Part shown: positions 22,225-30,169 of the stretch, piece after piece
How positions within the stretch are numbered: position 1 is the stretch's first letter
Layout: each line of letters begins with the position of its first letter
DNA from: Roseovarius mucosus
GTDB lineage: Bacteria > Pseudomonadota > Alphaproteobacteria > Rhodobacterales > Rhodobacteraceae
Direction of reading: 5' to 3'
DNA: 64,000 nt
NCBI RefSeq assembly: GCF_002080415.1
Contig: NZ_CP020474.1
Span: forward strand, 4,105,501-4,169,500
The notes under the pieces: model-generated
What the model was told of the DNA's origin: nothing
Databases searched by the model: none
What the model saw: only the letters and a program-made list of their open reading frames with translations
Made by a program: the position numbers and the translations under genes

Positions 22225-23484
22225 TTACCAGCGATAGCTGATGCCGGTTGCGACCTCGTGTTGATGCATGCGGATTTTAACCGGTTGTGCCACGCCGGTA
22301 AGCGCGGGGTTGGACCCCGAAAAGCTGTTGGAGAAGGCATGGGTGTAGGCAAAGGTAAAGGCCCAGCGGTCGTTGATCTCATAGGTGCCGCCCGCCGAGA
22401 GATGCCATTGGGGCGTGCCGGGGGCGATGGTGTTGATCACCACGTTGCCGTCGTTCTTGATGAACTCGGTCGAATAGCTAACGCCGGTGCGCAACGTCAG
22501 CTTGTCAGACTTCTGCCAGATGGCGGCCAGACGCCAGACATCGACATCCTGCCAGCCGAATCCCACGCCATTGGTCGCTCCCAGCGGGCCGCCCGGAGGT
22601 GCGCTGGAATTGGCGATGGGTTTTACATTGCCGTAGAAGATGCGTTGATACTCGCCCGTGAGTGTCCAATGCGGGGCAGCGGCGGGGGTATAGGCCGCCC
22701 CAAGGGTCAGCATTGCGGGCACGTCGAATTCGCCGTCGGCAAAGAGGCCCTTGTAGCGGCTGAACTTGGACATCTGGATTTCGTTGCGATAGGCCGCGCC
22801 AAAGGTCCATTCCGGATTGGCCTCATACAGCAGGCCAAGGTTTACGCCAAAGCCGGTGGACCAATCGTGCCCGCGGTTGGTGACATCGCTGGGACTGATC
22901 GAAAGGGCAGAGAAGGCTTGCAGCCCCTGTGCCTTGAACCGCTGCACCGCAAGAATAGGAGATACGCCCAAGGTCAGGCGATCATTCACCTTGCGGGCAT
23001 AGTTCAGCGTAATGAAGGCCTGTTCGAGATTGACCCCGACCGGGGCGGAGCCCGCGCCAAGCCCGGCAAAGAAATTGGTGTCAAACTCGGTGTTCATGCC
23101 ACCATTGCCAAAGACAAAGGCGCCAAGCGATGAGCGGTCATCGAGTTTCCAGTTGGCACCGCCGCAGGGAATGAAGAACACGTCATTCTGGCTTTTGTGG
23201 GTGCCGGGGGTCAGTGGCCCGCCGGGGGCGATTTCCACGTCGCGGTTCGGGGCAAAGGTGGTGAGACAAAAGCCCGCTTGATTGCCCAGCTTGACGCCCG
23301 TGGCCGGATTCTGCGCCATGCCGAGGACACCCGTTGGCACCGCAACACCTGCGCCCGCCATGCCCTTGGACTGGCCACCATAGCCATTGGAGAAATAGCC
23401 ATTGGTGGCTGTTGCGGGGCTTGCCAGCGCAAATGCACTCATCAGCGCAGATAGTTTCGCCAAGTGGCGCAAACACGTCTTCAT
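22225..23484 (-). CDS. OmpP1/FadL-family outer-membrane long-chain fatty acid/hydrocarbon transporter
   Basis: 419 residues. The signal peptide ends [47 protein letters not shown] is the FadL N-terminal hatch with the NPA motif. Barrel strands follow, including [22 protein letters not shown] and the FAFTYAHAFS-like near-terminal strand ([13 protein letters not shown]), ending [11 protein letters not shown] with an aromatic C-terminus. It is a more classical FadL than the gene at 18201. An imperfect-spacing palindrome lies 73 bp upstream. The 302-bp gap to the MttB gene is AT-rich promoter region. Confidence 0.9.
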   Translation of the reverse strand: MKTCLRHLAKLSALMSAFALASPATATNGYFSNGYGGQSKGMAGAGVAVPTGVLGMAQNPATGVKLGNQAGFCLTTFAPNRDVEIAPGGPLTPGTHKSQNDVFFIPCGGANWKLDDRSSLGAFVFGNGGMNTEFDTNFFAGLGAGSAPVGVNLEQAFITLNYARKVNDRLTLGVSPILAVQRFKAQGLQAFSALSISPSDVTNRGHDWSTGFGVNLGLLYEANPEWTFGAAYRNEIQMSKFSRYKGLFADGEFDVPAMLTLGAAYTPAAAPHWTLTGEYQRIFYGNVKPIANSSAPPGGPLGATNGVGFGWQDVDVWRLAAIWQKSDKLTLRTGVSYSTEFIKNDGNVVINTIAPGTPQWHLSAGGTYEINDRWAFTFAYTHAFSNSFSGSNPALTGVAQPVKIRMHQHEVATGISYRW

Positions 23485-23786
23485 CGTAACATACCTCTTA
23501 CTGCGGTGCGGTTAGCCCAGATCTGTCAGTTTGTCCTGCGCTTTTAGAGACTGACGCTGATCATGGTAAATAGATCAGGCCGAGATCAAAGCATTATGGT
23601 TTTTGAATATATTTTGTCATTCATTTTATCCTGTCCTGAAATCAACAAGGGGCGCGTGTCGCTTTTTCCCCGCAATCGCCGGAATCTTCGCCTGATACAC
23701 GCCGACAAACAGGTATGACCAGAGCAGACCTGCCCTGTGGCGGGAGCCTTGGCTATTGCAATTGACCATATACGAAGGGTGCATCC
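23485..23786. other. AT-rich divergent promoter region between FadL-type and MttB-type genes
   Basis: 302 bp without an ORF. It contains the inverted repeat CTGATC (23557-23562) / GATCAG (23573-23578) with a 10-bp spacer, a good candidate operator for either gene, and a very AT-rich run (about 23590-23640). No RNA gene is recognised. Confidence 0.5.
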
Positions 23787-25334
23787 ATGTCAGAAGCAGC
23801 ACTGAGCAGCAGACGGTCCCGTGGCGGCGGCGGGGCAGCACGCCGTGCCGAACGCACCGCCGTCAGCATCGAGACCGCGCGCTATATCGAGCGCAACATT
23901 CCGAATTTCGAGGTTCTGACAGAAGAGGCGCTTGAAATCATCGAGGCCAATGCCGAAACGGTACTGGCCGAGGTGGGCGTGAATTTTGTCCAGAATCCAG
24001 CCGCGCTGGAACGCTGGCGCCAGGCCGGGGCCGATGTGCAGGGCGAGCGGGTGCGCATTCCGCGTGGTTTGGCGCGGCAACTCTGTGCCACCGCCCCGTC
24101 GCGGATCATCCAGCATGCCCGCAATCCCGAGCGCACGGTGGAAATCGGCGGCAAGTCCCTTGTTCTGGCACCGGTCTATGGCCCGCCCTTCGTGCGCGAC
24201 ATGGAAGGCGGCCGCCGCTATGCCACGATGGAGGATTTCCGCAAATTCGTGAAGCTGGGCTATATGTCGAAATGGTTGCACCATTCCGGCGGCACGGTGT
24301 GTGAACCCACCGATATTCCGGTGAACAAGCGCCATCTTGATATGCTGCTGGCGCATATGACCCTGTCGGACAAGCCCTTTATGGGATCGGTGACAGAGCC
24401 TAGCCGCGCGCAAGACAGCGTTGATATGTGCAACATCCTCTTTGGAGAGGAGTTCGTGCAGAACAACACTGTCATGACATCGCTCATCAACGTGAACTCG
24501 CCGATGACGTTTGACGATGTCATGATGGGGTCGCTGGAAATCTATGCCGCGAACAATCAGGCCTGTATCCTGTCGCCCTTTATCGTTGGCGGTGCGATGG
24601 CACCGGTGTCTGTGGCGGGTACGCTGACGCAGGTTCTGGCCGAGGTTCTGGCAGGCATTGCCTATAGTCAGCTTGTGCGCCCCGGCGCGCCGATGATCTT
24701 TGGGGCCTTCGTTACCTCGATCGACATGAACTCGGGCGCGCCGACCTTTGGCACTCCGGAGGCCGCACATATCACCTATGGGGCGGGTCAGTTGGCGCGG
24801 CGGATGGGGCTGCCGTTCCGGTCTTCCGGGTCGTTCAACGGTTCCAAACTGCCGGATGCGCAGGCGGCGTATGAGACGGCAAATAGCCTGAACGTCGGGC
24901 TTTTGGCGGGGGTGAACTTTATGTTGCACTCTTGCGGCTGGCTTGAAGGCGGGCTTGTGTCATCCTTTGAGAAATTCGTCATGGATGCCGATCAACTGGG
25001 CACGCTTCACCATTTGGCGCGCGGCGTGCAGGTGGATGAAGAGGCGCAGGCGATGGACGCCATTCGTGAGGTTGGGCCGGGTGGCCATTATCTTGGCTGT
25101 GCGCATACGCAGGCGAATTTCAAATCCGCCTTTTGGCGCTCTGACCTGTTCGACTACAAGCCGTTCGAGACGTGGGCAGATGAGGGCGAGCGCGACACGA
25201 TGGTTCTGGCCAATGCGCGGGTTCACAAGCTTTTGGCGGATTATCAGCAACCGCCGCTTGATCCGGAAATTGCCGAGGCACTTGCCGCCTATGTCGCCAA
25301 GCGCAAGGCTGAAATGCCGGATGCCTTTAGCTAA
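23787..25334 (+). CDS. Trimethylamine methyltransferase (MttB)-family protein, without pyrrolysine
   Basis: 515 residues, COG5598 corrinoid-protein methyltransferase family. Blocks: a basic N-tail (SSRRSRGGGGAARR), RNIPNFEVLTEEALEIIEANAETVLAEVGV, YGPPFVRDMEGGRRYATMEDF, LSPFIVGGAMAPVSVAGTLTQVLAEVLAG and LLAGVNFMLHSCGWLEGGL. Archaeal MttB uses an in-frame UAG read as pyrrolysine; this ORF has no internal UAG, so it belongs to the non-Pyl branch whose characterised members demethylate quaternary amines such as glycine betaine. The substrate here is unknown. No corrinoid protein gene is adjacent. A terminator follows closely. Confidence 0.85.
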   Translation: MSEAALSSRRSRGGGGAARRAERTAVSIETARYIERNIPNFEVLTEEALEIIEANAETVLAEVGVNFVQNPAALERWRQAGADVQGERVRIPRGLARQLCATAPSRIIQHARNPERTVEIGGKSLVLAPVYGPPFVRDMEGGRRYATMEDFRKFVKLGYMSKWLHHSGGTVCEPTDIPVNKRHLDMLLAHMTLSDKPFMGSVTEPSRAQDSVDMCNILFGEEFVQNNTVMTSLINVNSPMTFDDVMMGSLEIYAANNQACILSPFIVGGAMAPVSVAGTLTQVLAEVLAGIAYSQLVRPGAPMIFGAFVTSIDMNSGAPTFGTPEAAHITYGAGQLARRMGLPFRSSGSFNGSKLPDAQAAYETANSLNVGLLAGVNFMLHSCGWLEGGLVSSFEKFVMDADQLGTLHHLARGVQVDEEAQAMDAIREVGPGGHYLGCAHTQANFKSAFWRSDLFDYKPFETWADEGERDTMVLANARVHKLLADYQQPPLDPEIAEALAAYVAKRKAEMPDAFS

Positions 25335-25359
25335 GATCATCGAGACTTGCCTAAAGAAC

Positions 25360-25393
25360 GCGCGCCGCACCGATTTGCGGCGCGCTTTTTTTT
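25360..25393 (+). terminator. Strong Rho-independent terminator after the MttB-family gene
   Basis: Perfect 10-bp stem GCGCGCCGCA / TGCGGCGCGC, six-base loop, then eight T (25386-25393). It also sits at the end of the convergent DUF6477 gene. Confidence 0.95.
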
Positions 25394-25394
25394 G

Positions 25395-25688
25395 TCAGGT
25401 CTCGAGCAATAACGGGGTCATGTCCCGTGCCTCTGCCATCATGGCGATCAATACCTCGACATGGCGGGCCGGTGAGTAGCCTGTGGACGCAAGGCGGCGT
25501 TCCTGATCCAAGGCGGCCTCGGTTTCAAGCAGGCGCACAAGCGCGGTAGGGCTCTGGGGTAGGGGGCCATCGCGCAGTAGCCGCCGCAAATGCACCTCGC
25601 GGCGGTAGTCTTGCAGACCTATCCGCGCCGCGCGGATCAACAGTGGGGGGCGGCGTAACGCCTGCAGAGTTCCAAGTATATCGTGCAT
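25395..25688 (-). CDS. DUF6477 family protein
   Basis: 97 residues, function unknown, a small Rhodobacteraceae family. It is rich in leucine and arginine: MHDILGTLQALRRPPLLIRAARIGLQDYRRE, then an RLLRDGPLPQSPTALVRLLETEAALDQERR helix and a SPARHVEVLIAMMAEAR segment, all predicted helical and soluble. AGGAGCC precedes the ATG. It is divergent from the DUF6456 gene; in relatives the two families occur side by side, so a functional link is plausible. Confidence 0.78.
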   Translation of the reverse strand: MHDILGTLQALRRPPLLIRAARIGLQDYRREVHLRRLLRDGPLPQSPTALVRLLETEAALDQERRLASTGYSPARHVEVLIAMMAEARDMTPLLLET

Positions 25689-25853
25689 AAGAGGCTCCTG
25701 TGATCGTGCAAATGCTTCGTCGCACAGGTTCGGTGGCTGTTGCGTTTTCAGGCGCTGCGCCGCGCGCAGGGCTTTGGATTTGTTTACGATTTGTCAATGA
25801 AGGTTGCATTTCTGGAAACAATTAACGAACCGGTAATCTTTGCACTCTTAAGT

Positions 25854-25862
25854 TGTGGATAA
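25854..25862 (-). promoter_or_regulatory. Single DnaA-box match
   Basis: TGTGGATAA on the plus strand is the exact complement of the DnaA box TTATCCACA. It lies in the AT-rich divergent region between the DUF6477 and DUF6456 genes. It is single and no box cluster is seen, so it is not an origin; it could be a DnaA-regulated promoter element. Confidence 0.4.
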
Positions 25863-25926
25863 CTCTGTGGGTAAGTTGCCAGGTTGCGATCTGGTGCCGG
25901 AAGGCCGAAAATTTGGGGGACGGGCG

Positions 25927-27042
25927 ATGCACGAGGGGTATGCATTCAAGACCATTTTGCATGACGTACCCTCTTGGGTGCCGGAGGCGGCGCTGCACTA
26001 TCTGGCCCATACCGAATCCGGCACGCCGATCAGGGCCCTGGCGCGGCACGCGGGGCGGCACGCTTCGACCGTGATGCGCCAAATCCGCGCCTATGAGACC
26101 CGCCGCGATGATCTTTTGGTGGACGAGGCGCTGCGGCGACTTGGACAAAGGGTTAACCATGACAAGATTTCCGGTTCTCCTGCCAAGGAGGCTGCGATGA
26201 CATCCCACACCATCACGCGACACAATCAGACGCCTGAACTGACGGAAAACCGCTTGAAATCAGAGGCGCGGCGCGTTTTGCGCCGCCTCTGTGAGCCGGG
26301 GGCCCTGTTGGCCGTCTCTGCCGATATGGACAAGGCCGTGGTGGTGCGTGACACCGGTAGCGGCCAGACCCTGCGCACGGCGGTCGTCGAGCGCGAAGTG
26401 GCCGAGGCTATGGCGCTCAAGGGATGGGTGGCCTGTGACGGACCGGGGCGCATCGCGCGGTATCATATCACCGCCACAGGGCGCAACGCGCTCAGCCTGA
26501 TGTTGGCTGAGGCCGAAAATCAGGCAAGCGGTCTTAGAGACGGGCCGTTTTTGTCGGAGCAGGCCGCATCCCACCCCACGCCGGATGCCAGCGGACGACG
26601 CGCGCGCTACGGTCTGGTGGACTCGCCCCTTGTGGCGCTGGCCCGACGACGTGACAAGGACGGCAGCCGGTTTCTGACCTCGGATCTTGTGCGCGCGGGC
26701 GAACGGCTGCGCGAGGATTTCGAACTGGCCCAGATGGCCCCACGTGTCGCGCAGAACTGGGACCATTTTCTCAGTCATGTCGATGAGCATGGCAGCCCCG
26801 TGGTCTCTCGTGGGTATGATGCCGAGGCGGCACGCCTGCGGGTCTTGGCGGCGTTGCGGGATCTTGGGCCGGGCTTGGGCGATGTGGTGCTGCGCTGCTG
26901 TTGTTACATGGAGGGGCTGGAACGCGCCGAGAAGAAAATGGGCTGGTCGGCGCGGTCGGGCAAGATCGTGTTACGCATCGCCCTGCAACGGCTCAAACGG
27001 CATTACGAGGGGTTGGGAGAAGCGGGCAGCTTGATCGGTTGA
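25927..27042 (+). CDS. DUF6456 helix-turn-helix protein
   Basis: 371 residues. The N-terminal part (about 1-80) looks like a helix-turn-helix: YLAHTESGTPIRALARHAGRHASTVMRQIRAYETRRDD. A middle winged-helix-like part contains VVEREVAEAMALKGWVACDG...GRIARYHITATGRNAL. The C-terminal DUF6456 domain runs from about 225 to the end (LVALARRRDKDG, VLRCCCYMEGLERAEKKMGWSARSGKIVLRIALQRL). It is probably a DNA-binding regulator; its targets are unknown. The start at 25927 (after GGGGGA) gives MHEGYAFKTILHD; the frame opens 24 codons earlier. An internal ATG at 26197 with its own AAGGAGG and a nearby TTAACCAT may produce a shorter form. Confidence 0.78.
   Translation: MHEGYAFKTILHDVPSWVPEAALHYLAHTESGTPIRALARHAGRHASTVMRQIRAYETRRDDLLVDEALRRLGQRVNHDKISGSPAKEAAMTSHTITRHNQTPELTENRLKSEARRVLRRLCEPGALLAVSADMDKAVVVRDTGSGQTLRTAVVEREVAEAMALKGWVACDGPGRIARYHITATGRNALSLMLAEAENQASGLRDGPFLSEQAASHPTPDASGRRARYGLVDSPLVALARRRDKDGSRFLTSDLVRAGERLREDFELAQMAPRVAQNWDHFLSHVDEHGSPVVSRGYDAEAARLRVLAALRDLGPGLGDVVLRCCCYMEGLERAEKKMGWSARSGKIVLRIALQRLKRHYEGLGEAGSLIG
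26153..26199 (+). promoter_or_regulatory. Internal TTAACCAT octamer and strong RBS inside the DUF6456 gene
   Basis: TTAACCAT (26153-26160) is identical to the CtrA-type octamer before ctrA. 24 bases later comes AAGGAGG (26185-26191), six bases before the in-frame ATG at 26197 (MTSHTITRH). Together they suggest an internal start that would yield a 281-residue product lacking the N-terminal helix-turn-helix. Confidence 0.4.
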
Positions 27043-27108
27043 ACGCGCAGGCTGCAAAGCCGCCATGCTATAATTCAGGCTTGTCATTGAGGTGGTGACC
27101 CATAAGCT

Positions 27109-28113
27109 ATGGATATGAACATCACCCTTCGACAGCTTGGCTATTTCAAGGCGCTTGCCGAACAGCGCAATTTCGGGCGTGCGGCAGAGGTGGTCAATAT
27201 TTCGCAACCGGCGCTCTCTGTTCAAATCAAAGAGATGGAGACAACGCTTGGCCAAAAGCTGGTCGAGCGGCGTGCGCGGGATGTGGTGCTGACCCCGTTT
27301 GGCCGCCTGATTCTGGCGCATGCCCTGCGGGTTCTGGACGAGATGCAGGCGCTGAGCGAGGCGGCGCGGTGGCAAGGCGGGCTGGCGGGGCGGCTATCGC
27401 TTGGGATTATCCCAACCATTGCGCCCTATATTCTACCCGGCGTGCTAGAGGCGCTGCGCAGCCGCGATATCTCGCTTGATGTGCAAGTGCGCGAGGCCAA
27501 GACTGACCAATTGATCGCAGACATTCAAGGCGGTCAACTGGACGCCGCGATACTGGCGCGGCCGGTCGGGGCTGAGGGGCTGCGCGAGCGACTGCTGTTC
27601 GAGGATCGGTTCTTGTTGGCGGGAACCTCAGTTCGGTTGGCGGCGCTTGGGCAGGGGGCAGAGGCGCTGCGCCCAACCTCGCTGGTGCACAGCCCGCTGT
27701 TGTTGCTGGAAGAGGGGCATTGCCTGACGGATCAAGCGCTTGAGGTTTGCGGACGTGGGCGTGGGCACGCACAGATCGATATGGGCGCCTCTTCGCTTGG
27801 CACGCTGTCGCGGCTGGTGGCGGCGGGATTCGGCCTGACCCTCATGCCCGAGATTGCGGCGGCGACCGAAGTGAGGGCGGCACCGGGGATAAACCTGCGC
27901 CGGTTTGGCCCGCCAGAGCCCGCCCGCCAGATCGTTCTGGTGCGTCGTCAGAGCACGCAAGACGAGGTGTGGTTCGAGAAACTGGCCGAGGTGTTGGAAA
28001 CTGCCGGTGCCGCGCTTATCGCTCTTGCGCGCGCGGAGGTGCCGGAACCCACAGCCGCGATGCGACCTGCGCCGCACGCAGCGCAGGTCGACATTTACAG
28101 GGACACTCACTAA
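27109..28113 (+). CDS. oxyR: Hydrogen-peroxide-responsive LysR-type regulator OxyR
   Basis: 334 residues. The LysR helix-turn-helix is at the N-terminus (LRQLGYFKALAEQRNFGRAAEVVNISQPALSVQIKEME). The effector domain carries the OxyR redox pair: Cys205 and Cys214 in EEGHCLTDQALEVC, with the spacing of E. coli Cys199/Cys208, which form the disulfide on H2O2 exposure. This identifies OxyR rather than a generic LysR. GAGGTGG precedes the start; ATG at 27115 is an alternative. No catalase gene is adjacent in the window. The C-terminal tail after about residue 300 is longer than in E. coli. Confidence 0.88.
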   Translation: MDMNITLRQLGYFKALAEQRNFGRAAEVVNISQPALSVQIKEMETTLGQKLVERRARDVVLTPFGRLILAHALRVLDEMQALSEAARWQGGLAGRLSLGIIPTIAPYILPGVLEALRSRDISLDVQVREAKTDQLIADIQGGQLDAAILARPVGAEGLRERLLFEDRFLLAGTSVRLAALGQGAEALRPTSLVHSPLLLLEEGHCLTDQALEVCGRGRGHAQIDMGASSLGTLSRLVAAGFGLTLMPEIAAATEVRAAPGINLRRFGPPEPARQIVLVRRQSTQDEVWFEKLAEVLETAGAALIALARAEVPEPTAAMRPAPHAAQVDIYRDTH

Positions 28114-28235
28114 GCGCGATGGACACTCGTTACCCATGGTGCAGTCGTCAGGATGTAACGCTGCGTGACTGGCACTCTCCATCGCTATGATTTATACTAT
28201 CCAAGCCTTACCAAATCATTCGCGGGGAAAAATTC

Positions 28236-29180
28236 GTGCGCGATCTCAAACTGCCGGACCAACGTCATCCTGAAAAGGCGCATCGCCCCGATAACGCCCA
28301 ACCACGCAAGCCTGACTGGATTCGGGTCAAGGCCCCGACGAGCAAGGCCTATTTCGAAACCCATCGGATCATGCGCGAGCACAAGCTGGTAACGGTCTGT
28401 GAAGAGGCGGGTTGCCCGAATGCCGGCGAATGCTGGAGCCAGGGACACGCGACCATGATGATCATGGGCGAGATTTGCACGCGCGGCTGCACCTTTTGCA
28501 ACGTGGCCACCGGCAAGCCGCAAACCCTTGATGCGTTCGAGCCGGGGCGCGTGGCTGATGCTGTGTCCAAGCTGGGCTTGAAGCATGTGGTTGTGACGAG
28601 CGTGGATCGCGATGATCTGTCGGATGGCGGGGCTGACCATTTTGCGCAGACCATTCGCGCAATTCGCCACCGGGCACCCGGAACCACGATCGAGATTTTG
28701 ACGCCGGATTTCCTGCATTGCGAGGATGGTGCGCTGGAAACCGTGGTGGCAGCCAAGCCGGATGTGTTCAATCACAACCTTGAAACTGTGCCCGGACTCT
28801 ATCCCACCGTGCGCCCCGGCGCGCGGTATTTCCATTCCCTGCGGCTTTTGCAGCGGGTCAAGGAACTTGATCCGACGATGTTTACAAAATCGGGCATTAT
28901 GGTGGGCTTGGGCGAGGATCGGCAGGCCGTGCATCAGGTGATGGATGATATGCGCGCCGCCGGAATAGATTTCCTGACTATTGGCCAATACTTGCAACCC
29001 ACGCCGAAACATCACGCGGTTGATCGTTTTGTGCATCCTGATGAGTTCGCAGCCTATGAAAAGGCGGCCTATGGCAAGGGCTTTTTGATGGTTTCTGCCA
29101 GCCCGCTGACGCGGTCCAGCTATCATGCGGGCGATGATTTCGCGCGGTTGCAGGCGGCACGGAATGCAAAATTCGGCTGA
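28236..29180 (+). CDS. lipA: Lipoyl synthase LipA
   Basis: Radical-SAM enzyme inserting two sulfur atoms into octanoyl groups on lipoyl domains. 314 residues. Auxiliary cluster motif [13 protein letters not shown]; radical-SAM motif [13 protein letters not shown]; the late arginine-serine motif [14 protein letters not shown] supplies the serine ligand of the auxiliary cluster. Translation starts with GTG at 28236 after GCGGGGAAAA. It follows oxyR by 122 bp on the same strand and ends with a terminator. Confidence 0.97.
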   Translation: MRDLKLPDQRHPEKAHRPDNAQPRKPDWIRVKAPTSKAYFETHRIMREHKLVTVCEEAGCPNAGECWSQGHATMMIMGEICTRGCTFCNVATGKPQTLDAFEPGRVADAVSKLGLKHVVVTSVDRDDLSDGGADHFAQTIRAIRHRAPGTTIEILTPDFLHCEDGALETVVAAKPDVFNHNLETVPGLYPTVRPGARYFHSLRLLQRVKELDPTMFTKSGIMVGLGEDRQAVHQVMDDMRAAGIDFLTIGQYLQPTPKHHAVDRFVHPDEFAAYEKAAYGKGFLMVSASPLTRSSYHAGDDFARLQAARNAKFG

Positions 29181-29220
29181 TCGTGCCTTGGGTGCGCTTT
29201 GACAGGTCATGATGCACAGA

Positions 29221-29246
29221 AAAACCGGCCAATGGGCCGGTTTTTT
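29221..29246 (+). terminator. Rho-independent terminator after lipA
   Basis: AAAACCGGCC / GGCCGGTTTT, four-base loop, followed by TT; a 10-bp perfect stem. The A/T symmetry allows use by the convergent MepK-like gene. Confidence 0.9.
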
Positions 29247-29275
29247 GGTTTCTTGGTACTGTCAGTGATTGAGGG

Positions 29276-29845
29276 TTAACGCCCCCAGGTCCGCACCGGG
29301 CCGCAATCCATATGTACGAAGTTGCTGCCGGAATAGCGCCCAACGCCACCGCCGCCACAGGCCACGCCGGCACGGTAAATCTGGCTGACAGAGCGGCTTC
29401 CAAGACGCAGGTCTGCGGCCTCGCCGACCATGTGAAGGGAATTCCGGGCGACACCATTGGAACGGCTGCGCAGCATCGCGTTGGTCTGGGCGCTTCGGTA
29501 GCCGCTCAAGAGCGTGTAGGGCTCGGATACGTCGAGCAGGTTATGGCTGGCGGCCATGATGTCGATGGTGCGAATATCAATGTTTTTCACCTGATTGGTA
29601 CGCCAATCACGCATGAACAACGATATCTCGCGCACGGCTTCCTTGAGGTAATCGCCTTCGATCCAATAGATTGTGTCGAGCCGTTCACCGGTGCGCGGCG
29701 AAACAAGGCGAATGCGGCGGATATCGCCAGCACCGCGTAGAAAGCCAGCTGCATTGGAAAATGTCGGGGCTGCTGCCACAGCTGTTGCCGCGAACGCAAG
29801 CAATACGCCACGCCGCGAGATGCCAGTTGAACTGATTTCTGTCAT
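29276..29845 (-). CDS. DUF882 / YcbK (MepK)-type murein endopeptidase, Tat-exported
   Basis: 189 residues. A twin-arginine signal is present: GISRRGVLLAFAATAVAAA, cleavage likely after FSNA. The mature part is the peptidase M15-like DUF882 domain: DIRTIDIMAASHNLLD, YTLLSGYRSAQTNAMLRSRSNGVA, the zinc ligands in SLHMVGEAADLRLG (H-x6-D) and FVHMDCGPVRTWGR. E. coli MepK cleaves the 3-3 crosslinks made by L,D-transpeptidases. Here the gene is divergent from an L,D-transpeptidase gene, which supports the same role. Confidence 0.86.
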   Translation of the reverse strand: MTEISSTGISRRGVLLAFAATAVAAAPTFSNAAGFLRGAGDIRRIRLVSPRTGERLDTIYWIEGDYLKEAVREISLFMRDWRTNQVKNIDIRTIDIMAASHNLLDVSEPYTLLSGYRSAQTNAMLRSRSNGVARNSLHMVGEAADLRLGSRSVSQIYRAGVACGGGGVGRYSGSNFVHMDCGPVRTWGR

Positions 29846-30169
29846 TGTTTCAATCGCCTGTCCCGTAGCCTACCTGTTGTTGCTGTCCCGCAACATTCTC
29901 AATCATCCCCAGATGTGCGGAATTTATGGCACAGCGGGAATCAATGACCAAGCCCTGATTTGCTGTGTCGTTCAATATTCAAGTCCTTTCGGCGGGATTT
30001 CGCGCATAATTTTCCTGATGTGGCTAGAATACGCATCCGCCGCTGCATTTTCGTCGCAGTCATGCACTTGTCGTCGAAACTGACACGGAATCCTTAGTAA
30101 AAAATTGAGAACGATGGGAAATCCCGCATATAGTTTCTCAAAGCGACCCCGTGACTTAGAGGTAAAAGA
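29846..30169. other. Divergent control region between the MepK-like and L,D-transpeptidase genes
   Basis: 324 bp without a recognised gene. Near the right end TTGAGAA (30105-30111) pairs with TTCTCAA (30135-30141), enclosing GGGAAATCCC (30117-30126), itself a small hairpin; this would sit in the 5' leader of the transpeptidase mRNA about 30 bases before its start. The remainder shows no clear ORF or RNA gene. Confidence 0.45.

Noticed and set aside
25854..25862. Replication origin suggested by an exact DnaA box
   Set aside because: One box only, no cluster, no dnaA, dnaN or repABC nearby. Kept only as a possible regulatory site.
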